Source of the DNA: Cladosporium sp. IMV 00045
Taxonomy: Eukaryota > Ascomycota > Dothideomycetes > Cladosporiales > Cladosporiaceae
Length of the DNA stretch: 64,000 nucleotides
Assembly (NCBI GenBank): GCA_001931905.2
Contig: MSJI02000251.1
Span: 1 to 64,000, forward strand
Direction of reading: 5' to 3'
Part shown: piece after piece, positions 1 to 8,685 of the stretch
Layout: each line of letters begins with the position of its first letter
Numbering within the stretch: position 1 is the first letter of the stretch
The notes under the pieces: generated by a model
The model's input: only the letters and a program-made list of their open reading frames with translations
Database searches by the model: none
What the model was told of the DNA's origin: nothing
Made by a program: the position numbers and the translations under genes

Positions 1-2
1 CT

Positions 3-1511
3 ACTGCCCCTCCTACAAGCTCCCGAGTATCTTGTCATTTCGTCATCCTGGCTTCCATCGCCCCGCTTCTTCGACAAGTCCGCTGCAGCCGATTACGGCC
101 AGCCGTCAACGCCGTCAAACTGGCTCCACGGGAACGTCTGTCTCTTATCTCGAGACACCTAAATACCAATGCCCACGTCCCTCTGAACACGCCCTTCTCC
201 ATTGAACGGAACAGCAGTGCCAGCGACGACATCGAGCATTCCTCCATCCAGAAACACCAGAGCCGCCAATTCGGTACCCAGACCACCCCGCCTCCGGAGC
301 CCAAAGAGGAGCCAAAAGAAGAACCCAAACCAGAAGAGAAGGAAGAAGAACCAGTCAACATGTCTAGCCAGCCGCCTCACCCTACCGTGCTCATCCCGGG
401 TCCGATTGAGTACGACGATGAGGTCCTCAAGGCCATGAGCCACTACAGCGAGCCTCATACCGCCGTTCCTTTCGTCAACTGCTTCGGCGAGACCCTGACC
501 ATGCTCAGGAAGCTCTTCCAGACCACCAACCCCAACAGCCAGCCTTTCGTGATCAGCGGTTCTGGTACACTCGGCTGGGACCAGGTTGCCGTCAACTTGG
601 CGGAGAGGGGCGACGAGGCCCTCGTCCTGCACACCGGCTACTTCGCCGACAGCTTCGCCGACTGCTTTGAGGCCTACGGCGTCAAGGCAACCCAGCTCAA
701 GGCACCGATTGGAGACCGCCCTCAGCTGGACGAGGTTGAGAAGGCCCTCAAGGAGAAGGAGTACAAGATCCTGACCGTCACCCACACCGATACCAGCACT
801 GGCGTGCTCTCAGAGATCCAGGCTCTGAGCGAGCTCGTCCACCGCGTCTCACCCAACACCCTTGTCGTCGTCGACGGCGTCTGCTCCGTCGGCTGCGAGG
901 ACATCAAGTTCGACGACTGGGGCATCGACGTCGTCCTGACCGCCACCCAGAAAGCCATCGGCGTGCCCGCCGGTCTCAGCATCCTCATGGCCAGCGAGCG
1001 CGCCATCCAGCGCTTCCAATCCCGCAGCACTCCCCCTGCCAGCTACTACATCAGCTGGAAGAACTGGCTGCCGATCATGCAAAACTACGAAGCCAAGAAG
1101 CCCTCCTACTTCGCCACACCCTCGCCCCAGCTCATCCACGCCCTGCACACCTCTCTCACCCAGATCCTCAGCATCCCTCTGGAAGACCGCTTCAGAATGC
1201 ACAAGGAGGCCAGCCAGAAGGTGAAGAACGCCGTCGCCGAGCTCGGTCTCAAGCAAATCCCCACAAAGCCCGAGAACGCCGCCAACGGCATGACCGCCAT
1301 TTGGCTGCCCGAGGGTCTGACCCCGCCTGAGATTCTGCCCAAGCTCATCAGCAGGGGTATCATCTTCGCCGGCGGCCTGCACAAGGAGATCGCCGCCAAG
1401 TACATCCGTTTCGGCCACATGGGCGTGTCGGTCACTGACCCTAAGAGGAACGATCTCGACAAGGCCATTAAGGCTTTGAAGGAGGGTTTGGCTGAGGTTA
1501 CCCAGAAGTAA
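3..1511 (+). CDS. Alanine-glyoxylate / serine-pyruvate type aminotransferase, 5' partial
   Basis: Class V (fold type I) PLP aminotransferase; the family converts glyoxylate plus alanine to glycine plus pyruvate. From the ATG at 360 the protein is 383 residues, the usual family length. The N-terminal HPTVLIPGPIEYDD block, the GSGTLGWDQ cofactor-pocket motif, the VVVDGVCSVG strand and the Schiff-base lysine in TATQKAIG (K198 from that ATG) are all visible. The frame stays open without a stop from position 3 to 360 and has no ATG there. It encodes an Arg/Ser-rich stretch and then a Pro/Glu/Lys-rich linker, so I infer that the true start lies left of the window and that this is a mitochondrial presequence. 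The ATG at 360 could be a second start giving a non-mitochondrial form. The C-terminus (VTQK) is not a peroxisomal PTS1. High confidence in the family, moderate in the extension. Confidence 0.88.
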   Translation, partial: TAPPTSSRVSCHFVILASIAPLLRQVRCSRLRPAVNAVKLAPRERLSLISRHLNTNAHVPLNTPFSIERNSSASDDIEHSSIQKHQSRQFGTQTTPPPEPKEEPKEEPKPEEKEEEPVNMSSQPPHPTVLIPGPIEYDDEVLKAMSHYSEPHTAVPFVNCFGETLTMLRKLFQTTNPNSQPFVISGSGTLGWDQVAVNLAERGDEALVLHTGYFADSFADCFEAYGVKATQLKAPIGDRPQLDEVEKALKEKEYKILTVTHTDTSTGVLSEIQALSELVHRVSPNTLVVVDGVCSVGCEDIKFDDWGIDVVLTATQKAIGVPAGLSILMASERAIQRFQSRSTPPASYYISWKNWLPIMQNYEAKKPSYFATPSPQLIHALHTSLTQILSIPLEDRFRMHKEASQKVKNAVAELGLKQIPTKPENAANGMTAIWLPEGLTPPEILPKLISRGIIFAGGLHKEIAAKYIRFGHMGVSVTDPKRNDLDKAIKALKEGLAEVTQK

Positions 1512-1819
1512 AACAAGAGAACGAGAAAGTATGTGCATGCCCAACAGAAAAAGTAATCGAATTCATGTGGACATGGCTTTGGAGATATATATGATACAAA
1601 TCACGAAATCATTGAACAGAAATGTGTCCAAAATCATCGGAATTTTCCCAAGTTTCGTAGGTATTCCCTCAATTCCTTCGAGGCCATCGTGAGATATTCA
1701 ACCATATCTCAAAGTAATTCACCCATTCGTCCAATGCGCAGAACATGATCAAACCCATCCCCCAAGAAAAGAAGAAGGAAAAAAAAAACGCCAAACAAGA
1801 AAGAAGACAAAAATCAATA
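1512..1819. other. Convergent intergenic region
   Basis: This is the 3' space between the aminotransferase and the convergent NTF2-like gene. It is AT-richer than its flanks and has an A-rich run near 1770-1800. I see no gene in it. Confidence 0.5.
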
Positions 1820-2516
1820 TCACTCAGCAACAACCTCCATAAACCCCACCCGTCCCCCACCATCAACCTTCGCCCACACCGCAAAGGGCATCTGCACCCT
1901 TCTCCCAAACTCCTCACTCTCCCACTGCACCTGACCGAAAACCGCCACGTCCTGCTCGCCCCCTTTGCCGCTTCTGTCGCCGCTGCCGAAACTCGTCTCG
2001 ACGTCGAATTTCAGCCCGCGCCGGTGCTGGCGCATCAGCTGCAGAGTTTCCGCGAGGGCCGCCGCGCCCGTGTGCGCGACGTTGGAGTGCCGGCGCGAGC
2101 GGCGGGCGGATTCGGGGATGTTCCTGCGCTGAGGGTTAGTGGTTGTTTGGTGGGGGAGGGGAGGGGAGGGTATGGGAGGGTTAGGGAATGTACCAGTGTG
2201 GACAGAGCAAAGTCACGTCTTCAGTTGCTATGGGAGCGATTTTCTCCGCGGACGGATCGGGCATGGCGAGGATGGTGAGGACGGCTGAGGCAGGCTTTTG
2301 TGATGTCGCTGTTGCTGCTGGTTGGCTTGTCGGTGCTGATGTTGGGTTGATTGATGAGAGCGGAGAGGAGATTTCGGGCTGGGTTGTTGGTTTGGTGGCG
2401 GACATGGATGGTGAGCCTGGTTGTGAGGCAGCGAGGAGCTCGTCGTCGAGTTTGGCGAAGGCGGTTTTCAGACTGCCTTGCGGGAGGGTGGGGGTGATGA
2501 TTGCTGTTTCGGCCAT
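1820..2516 (-). CDS. NTF2/SnoaL-like small protein, two exons
   Basis: Exon 1 is 2194-2516 and exon 2 is 1820-2123. The 70-bp intron (GTACAT...CGCAG) restores one frame of 208 residues. The first 60 residues are low-complexity Ser/Thr/Pro. The rest reads like a SnoaL/NTF2-like cone domain: TLLCPHWNIPESARR at the join, then GAAALAETLQLMRQH, then a strand-rich end (DVAVFGQVQWESEEFGRRVQMPFAVWAKVD...FMEVV). Such domains serve as small ligand-binding or isomerase-like folds, and no substrate can be named here. The gene is convergent with the aminotransferase. The join is supported by frame and splice consensus. The fold call is an inference from the strand pattern. Confidence 0.55.
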
Positions 2517-3957
2517 GGTGGGTGATTGATTGGAGGTTTGATAGAGATGCTGGGTTCCGTTGATGGAGTATTGTGAGTATGGAACAGTGGTAGTGTCAAG
2601 TGGGCGTATTGTTGCTCTCGATGGTATGAACGAATCGAAAGAAAGAGAAAAGAGACCAGTCCAGATTAAAGCTTACCCAAGAAAGCTCTCAAAAGCACAA
2701 CGCTTACGCGACAACCCCAAGCTCCTCTTATACATCAAGGCGTGCCACTCTTGGTCATCCCGGCCAGACACACACGCGCGCGCGCGCGGAGGGCATGGCG
2801 GAAGGCCAGAAGAGGGGAGCAGCAAGGGAGCGCCCAGAGCAAGACGTAATCACTTCAGACGCGCATCATGACAAGCAGAGGTCAAGAACTCTATCAGCGA
2901 AGACAGCGGCACGAGCAATCCTTTGCGGCCGCATGCGCGCGGGCTCAAGAATGCTAAGCAATTCTTGTCCTGACGAGCAAACCTGGGTAATAGATTGTTG
3001 ACGATAGGACCTGGGGGCGGCCGCGTCGAACTTCGAAGGGTCATACACAAGACCCCGAGACCATTGGCAGCTCTGCTGAGACAAGGGTACGTCCCCATTT
3101 TTGTGGGCTGTGCTTGGGGTGCTGATGGTGAATATGGAAACGCAGATACGGTACACGAGGGGTCTCAGTGGATGGTCGCCACGTGCAAAGACGGAAAAGC
3201 ATTCGAGTCAGTTTCTTGGGAGGGCGGCAGCAGAAGACGTTAGCCGGCATTTTGTACCGTTGTAACCCTGAAGCTCGAGGTGGACGTTTCGTGTGTGAGA
3301 TGTGAGATGCGCTCATCGGAGGATCGAGCGAATTGAGGCGTTCCTGGGCGACTTGGCGCGGCGGGGATGTATCTCTTGGGGGTATGATGAGTTGATTCGT
3401 AGCAGTACCTGAGTACACAATGAGGGGAGACTTTCGTCCGCTGAATGATGTTTTGTGTTCCGGCCATTCATTGGGTCGATGGTGATCTGGACGCCAATCT
3501 GTATTGCTTGTTGATGTGACGTTAAGAGTCGGCTGGGCTCGCAATTGATGAATCAGCCACTTGATACCAAGTCATACGCAGGCTGCTGGTCCTCATTCCA
3601 ATTGGCTCTTGGGGGATCTATCAAGTCTTGGTCCTTCTTTGCACCTGCAACATATCCTCTCTGAAACGACCCACCGCGTTGTTCGTTGATATCGAGAGAA
3701 GCTGCTAAGAACGATTTCTAGCCTTGGAGATCCACTACTGGCGGGTTTGTCGCGGACATCATGTCTTCTCGGTTTGCCATCGCACGTGAAACTCATCGCC
3801 ACCCGATTCTTGGCCTTGTTCAATCCAAACCTTCGACCATGAAGAACATGAGCAGCACGACTCGCATGACTTCCGAAGAAACGGAGCATTTGCTGGCCGC
3901 CGTGGGCTCAATGGTAATGGATATATACGTAAACGTTTGACACGTGACCAAGAAGCA
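2517..3957. other. Long gene-poor gap (1.4 kb)
   Basis: Only short, mutually overlapping ORFs occur here, and none shows family motifs or splice logic. The stretch holds an alternating AC/CG tract at 2768-2788. Its left end serves as the upstream region of the NTF2-like gene and its right end flanks the tRNA gene. I see nothing else in it. Confidence 0.45.
2768..2788. repeat. Alternating purine-pyrimidine tract, (AC)n followed by (CG)7
   Basis: An AC run (2768-2774) joins directly to seven CG units (2775-2788). This is a simple-sequence tract of the kind able to adopt Z-DNA. It lies about 250 bp upstream of the NTF2-like gene's start. Confidence 0.8.
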
Positions 3958-4063
3958 GGTGAGATGGCCGAGCGGTCTAAGGCGCTAGCTTAAGGTGATG
4001 TCTTCTGATATCAACTGCAACCGCTAGTCCGAAAGGGCGTGGGTTCGAATCCCACTCTCATCA
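3958..4063 (+). tRNA. tRNA-Leu(AAG) with a 26-nt intron
   Basis: The 7-bp acceptor stem forms (GGTGAGA with TCTCATC, one G-U pair). The D arm is GGCCGAGCGGTCTAAGGC, the anticodon stem is CTAGC/GCTAG, and the loop carries AAG at 3992-3994. The intron is 3996-4021, in the canonical position after base 37. A long variable arm (TCCGAAAGGGC) marks a class II tRNA, and the T arm GTGGGTTCGAATCCCAC gives the B box. A short T run follows at about 4073-4076 and may end Pol III transcription. The anticodon loop is like that of other eukaryotic Leu-AAG tRNAs. Confidence 0.95.
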
Positions 4064-4224
4064 ATATATTCTTTTGCCCGTCTTCGGGACGTCGCTCACG
4101 TTTTGTCAAGCATAGAAGCAAATCAGATCGATGACTGGAACGATGATACGAGTCTCAATCATGCATTATCAGAGGCATGATTTTGCCCTCTTGGAACTAT
4201 CATCTACTTTCCGAACACTCGAAA

Positions 4225-7200
4225 TTAGAGTCTCGATCTCCAGAAAGATGACGATTTGCCTTGCGAAGACTTGGTGTCTGAAACCCCGGAACCCATGCTG
4301 ATACCGCTATCAGACTCATTGTCAGACGGCCCATCTTGAAACTTGGGGTCTCCCTCGCTCCTCCAACGCCATCTCCAGCGTCGGCTTCGGCCGAAAATAA
4401 CGGCTGCCTGTTCGTATTGTTTGCTGCTTAGAATTTCCGACCCTGGATGCCTTTTTGCTCCAATCGTCGCTCGAGGGAGTAGGACTTGAACCCTATCGCA
4501 TTCCTTGCCTTTGAAGTGCGCACAGTCGCATTCCTCGAAGAGTCTGTGAGCCTTGTGCCAGTAAGCGTGAGGAGAGAGTTTCACGGCACGAGCATCAGGG
4601 TCGTCTTCGACAGTGTCAATCTGGCGGAGCAGCTGCAGTCGAACTGTCAGATAGTCGTTGTCTCGCGGAACCTGTTGCCAATGAGGGCATCGGATAGTAG
4701 CCTCCTCCGAGGGGCGGATCATGTCGCCAAACTTTCCCCCCAGCAGAGTTATTGCGCGGATATCATTGACGAAATCCGCCCAACCACGCCCGCTTCCGTG
4801 TAACTTGACCGCCGCGGCGTGAAGGCGCGACCGGCCTTCAGCGAGACCTTGTAATGGCCACCCCTCCAGATGGTCACGGAAGGTTGCGTGGAGCTCGACA
4901 CTATTGGCAGCTCGGACTTTCACCTGATGGTCGACCATCTGCTCAAAGAGGTTCCATAAGTCGACGATGACATGCTCGCCCTTCCAGTACGTGACCGTAG
5001 CTCTGGCGTCTCTGGAGGACTTAGTCACCTCTTCATACTCATTCCTTATCTCATATAGCCTGTGGTTTCGGTTCCTGATCAACGCCGCCTTAGACTTCTC
5101 CGGTCCACCCGGGTCATCAGCGTAGCAGAAATTCCTGATGTCGAAGAGGGTACTGGTTTTGTAGGGGGAAGCAGCCAACCGTAGCCGAAGCAAGTGAAGT
5201 GCCGCGCTTGCACCATCGATTAGCCATCCTCTTCGCGTAGAATCGTCGTACAATAGTACATTGATCTTCGACAATTCGTGGACTATTATTTCCAGTGGCG
5301 CTTCTCGATGTGCAACAATCTCAGCTTGACGATGTGATAGTGCCACGCTCGCTCCTGCATTGACAAACATGCCCCCCGACAATGTTAGATTTGACAGAGC
5401 GAATTTGATCCCGCGCCGTGGTTCGGCTTTCTTGGGAGGCATGATGCCAGTGTAACATGCGCCACGTGTGCCTTTGTCAGAATCAGTACGAATAACCACG
5501 AGGATTGAAATTACATGACGACACATACCGACTGCTTGCGTAGTGTTGATCGACCAGCCCAGAAAATGTCGATCGCGCTTCAAGCACGCCATATCCAAGC
5601 CCATCTGCGGACACAATCGATCAGTACCACGGAAAGATACCCTCTCAAATTCTTCCTTGATTGAAAGAGCATCTTCCTTGACGATGCCGTGCCATGTAGT
5701 CGAGCTTTGAGTTTGCTGCATCGCCACAAAAATGATCCTGTAAGATTTGATCACAAGCTTTGAATCGAAGGTATTCACGCGACAATGTCCAGCGAAAGCA
5801 AACAATGCATCCAGAGAAAGTTCGAGACCAGGTTCATTGTTTGGGCGTCGGCGAATTGGGAATCCATTGACAATGTTCGCGGCGCCAATTACGGGTATCC
5901 AGCAGCAATCTGATTCAGTGGGTAGCGTTGGGGGAAACCCCCCCATGGTCACATCAATGGTGATAGTCTTCATCCACAGCTCCTCAGTGATAAGTGGCGC
6001 ACAATCACTCCACGCACGGTCTGATGAAATACGACAGGCAGACGTGAGCCAACAAAGCTGCTCTGTGATGTCGAGCACATGGAAAAGCGAACCGGTCGCT
6101 TTTACGATGGTTCTGCCCCTGCCAATTTTGATTCCGAGCGTTGTCTCCGTTCCCGTGATAGAGACTACATGGTCAGCATATTTCGACTTTAGCATGGCAT
6201 CGACTTGCAAGCATGAGCTTACCATGAGTACGGCGCACTCTTCCAGGCCGCATTGACTCGAGAACTTCTTGCATGGCCGTCACTGTATTCTCACCGTTCG
6301 AAGGCCATGTCTGTTTCATGTAGTCTCTGAAAATGAGATTAGTTCAATGGCTCTGGCAACGACGGTGCCCATGTTTCACAATCGCGCGCTGCGATCGCTC
6401 AGGATGTGGCACTGCGCCGGTTGTTGGAGAGATTTGCGAACTCACTTGCATGTCAGCATCTGCTGGCGATGGTCTTCGCCATTGAGTACAAGTACATTAA
6501 GCAGACCAGTAAAGCGTGGCTCTGGATCTCCGTAGTAATCTTGTAGGAACCTGATAGGATCCCACTGTAAGTCGTGCTCTAGGGATACTCTGCTCCGCCA
6601 GTCCCATTGGGATGCTTTGTACAGCTCGCGAATTTTAGAAGTCACGAGACCTTGCGTAAGGCGTGCTGAAGCTGTGATTTGATCGGAAATCCACGTGAAA
6701 GCTTCAATATCCGTATTTGAACCACGAATGTGCTCACGGCAAAGTGAGATGAGTCTCACTTCCTGGGCAAGGTCTGCAGTGAGGAGGTCAGTCTTGCAGA
6801 GCACTGCTGCTCGGCTCTCCAGCCATGATGCTCTTCGGCCGATCCAGTCATGGCCCAGTAGATAGCGTAACCGTCCAATGGTGTATTGCTGGTGGTCGAA
6901 GCCCATTGTCGTGAAAAAGGCAAAGAATTCTTCGGATATGCAGCTGCCCGAACATCCTTAGGTCAGTCATTGAAAAAATACAAAGTAATGATCAAAGAAG
7001 GGAATTGAAGTTGATAACATGGCAAGAAGCGATCCTTGTTGACTCACATACCTACTCAGTGCACGCAGCGTGAACCAGCGTTGCCTAGCCGGATACAGAC
7101 CAGTGTCTCCAGACGTTTTGTGTTGATTCTTCGTGGTGCAGAAAATGAAATGAAGCCACCCAAAAACTTGCACTGAAGTCAGCTCCATCCCGAGAGATTC

Positions 7201-7743
7201 ACGTGGATTCAATGAGGGAGGCATCAGATCAACGAACGCGATCGCAATCCGACGCTCAGAAATTTGACGGAACTTTCGGAGTGCTTCCACACCGAGTCTG
7301 TCAAGTTCCTTGATAAATTCTGGAAGCTCCATGATTTGCACATCTCGGACATAGTAGGGAATAGCGGCATAGCTTTTCAGCCGGCCGTGTAGCCCAACAA
7401 GCCTCGAAATGACCCTTCCAAGATCGCGAGTGACGTCCGAATCGCTCAGTTCGAAGATCTCACCGAGCCTCTTAGAGGCCTCATCTCTCTCCTGGTCGAT
7501 GTGCAGAGCTGCCAAAGGTATGGCGTCCCGTAAAGCCTGGACCAGGAGTGCAATTTTTACTGAAGTAAGTTGCCAGATGGGCTCGACGAACAGTGCTTCG
7601 ATCCTCCGGTATTCGTCAAGTATTACATCTACAATATCCTGCACGCAACACGACAGTATATGTCAGTAGAGGCGGTTCTCTAAATGTGCACCCACAGTAA
7701 AACCTACTGAGACGGTAGCATGGATGGGACGAGGAAGCTCCAT
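4225..7743 (-). CDS. Fungal 1039-residue protein of unknown function, six exons
   Basis: My exon model on the minus strand is 7696-7743, 7052-7638, 6446-6943, 6223-6326, 5529-6164 and 4225-5471, 3120 nt in one frame. Joins follow splice consensus, and every junction reads through into coherent sequence, for example ALSSCISEEFFAFFTTMG and LTCKDYMKQTWPS. The 57-bp intron 5472-5528 is itself a multiple of three, so an unspliced reading also stays open. The protein resembles a family of large hypothetical proteins common in filamentous fungi, with TGLYPARQRW, FFTTMG, WIPV...GFPI and RGWLIDG-type blocks. I know of no assigned function. No signal peptide or membrane span is visible. The C-terminus is Ser-rich (SDNESDSG...). 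Decayed repeats lie just upstream. Exon 1 and its weak GTGGGT donor are the least certain part. Confidence 0.72.
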
Positions 7744-7868
7744 TGCGGCGAGTAGCAGCAAGGATTCGGTTGTATAGGAAAATGGACGTGCTTAGAGTCG
7801 ATTGTCGATGGAAAGAGGTCTGCAAGCGAAGAACAGCTGAAGGTGGGCCAGGCTGGGTTATATGTCCA

Positions 7869-7960
7869 GCTAAGCATGTATCGAGCTGGACTCGATCTCT
7901 CCACGTGTGCTTCTAATCAGTGAAAGCCGCCTTAAGACACGTCACTGCCAAGTTGAGAAC
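7869..7960. repeat. Decayed direct repeat, copy A
   Basis: This matches 8218-8310 over about 90 bases with substitutions and small indels. The shared core is CTTCTAA-C/T-CAGTGAAAGCCGCC, preceded by ATCGAGCT and CTCTCCACG and followed by GACACG-CACTG. Copy A lies 120-220 bp upstream of the start of the 1039-residue gene. Confidence 0.7.
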
Positions 7961-8217
7961 ATGATACCTAAGAATCAGCTCTCAGTGCCCAATGCTGTAT
8001 GGAGTACTCAGCTTCATATGTGGCCAGTTTAACTTGGCGACGAGGAGAGCAACAGGGCATCCAGTTTGCAAGCCAGCCAAGCACCCATGTACCTACGTGC
8101 AAGCCGCCTTTCAATAAACCAGAGCTACAACATACCCACAATGACCTCCCAAAAACCGCCAATGGCTCCCAGAAATCCTTGCGAACGGCTCGTGTAGGTC
8201 ATTGTCGAATATCCAGC

Positions 8218-8310
8218 CAAGATTTGATCGAGCTCGACCAGTCTCTCCACGACTGCTTCTAACCAGTGAAAGCCGCCCTCTGACACGCCACTGGCTCCAA
8301 CGGCAACCAG
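8218..8310. repeat. Decayed direct repeat, copy B
   Basis: This is the second copy of the repeat at 7869-7960, in the same orientation. A shorter related motif, TGTCGAATATCCA-CCAA, occurs at about 8206 and again at about 8345. The sequence GACAGTATA-...-GTCAGTAGA at 8460-8482 repeats the one at 7652-7671 inside intron 1 of the neighbouring gene. The set suggests an old tandem duplication of that gene's 5' end, now eroded. Confidence 0.65.
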
Positions 8311-8685
8311 ACGTCTTACGATCAGCTCACAACGCCCGAATCAATGTCGAATATCCATCCAAATGTGTAGTTCAGCTCGTCTCTGAATTCTCTCTCTGTA
8401 GCTTGTCCCAGCTGCAAGCATGACCGCATGAGGCTTGCATGCGAAGCGGGAGAATGGCATGACAGTATACGGTCAGTAGAAGCAACTCCGGTGAGAAGTC
8501 GTGGAGCTTGCAAGCCTTGGCAAGTCAGCTTTGACGTACACGTGACTTCCTGTAAATTCCAGGTCTTGATAAGGTAAGAGAACGTTCTTGTTTTGGCATG
8601 GAAAAAAGGGGTTTCACCTATGAACAGATTAATCAAAACACCCCTCTCACAACCACAATCATCTCTCCCAGCCCTCATCCCCAAT

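Larger units (their letters stand above)
7744..8685. other. Upstream region with decayed direct repeats
   Basis: This is the flank between the 1039-residue gene and the 3' end of NDC1. It contains diverged copies of sequences found at the 5' end of the gene to its left (separate repeat entries). ORFs here are short and overlap each other. I see no intact gene. Confidence 0.5.

Noticed and set aside
849..1544. 231-codon frame antisense to the aminotransferase.
   Set aside because: A mirror frame caused by strong third-position GC bias of the aminotransferase.
5472..5528. Treating this in-frame 57-bp segment as coding, giving a continuous 666-codon ORF.
   Set aside because: It begins GTATGT, ends AAAG and encodes residues that interrupt conserved family sequence, so I treat it as an intron.
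7744..8685. CRISPR-like or transposon terminal repeats.
   Set aside because: The repeats are few, unequal in spacing and diverged; no terminal inverted repeats, transposase or regular spacers are visible.
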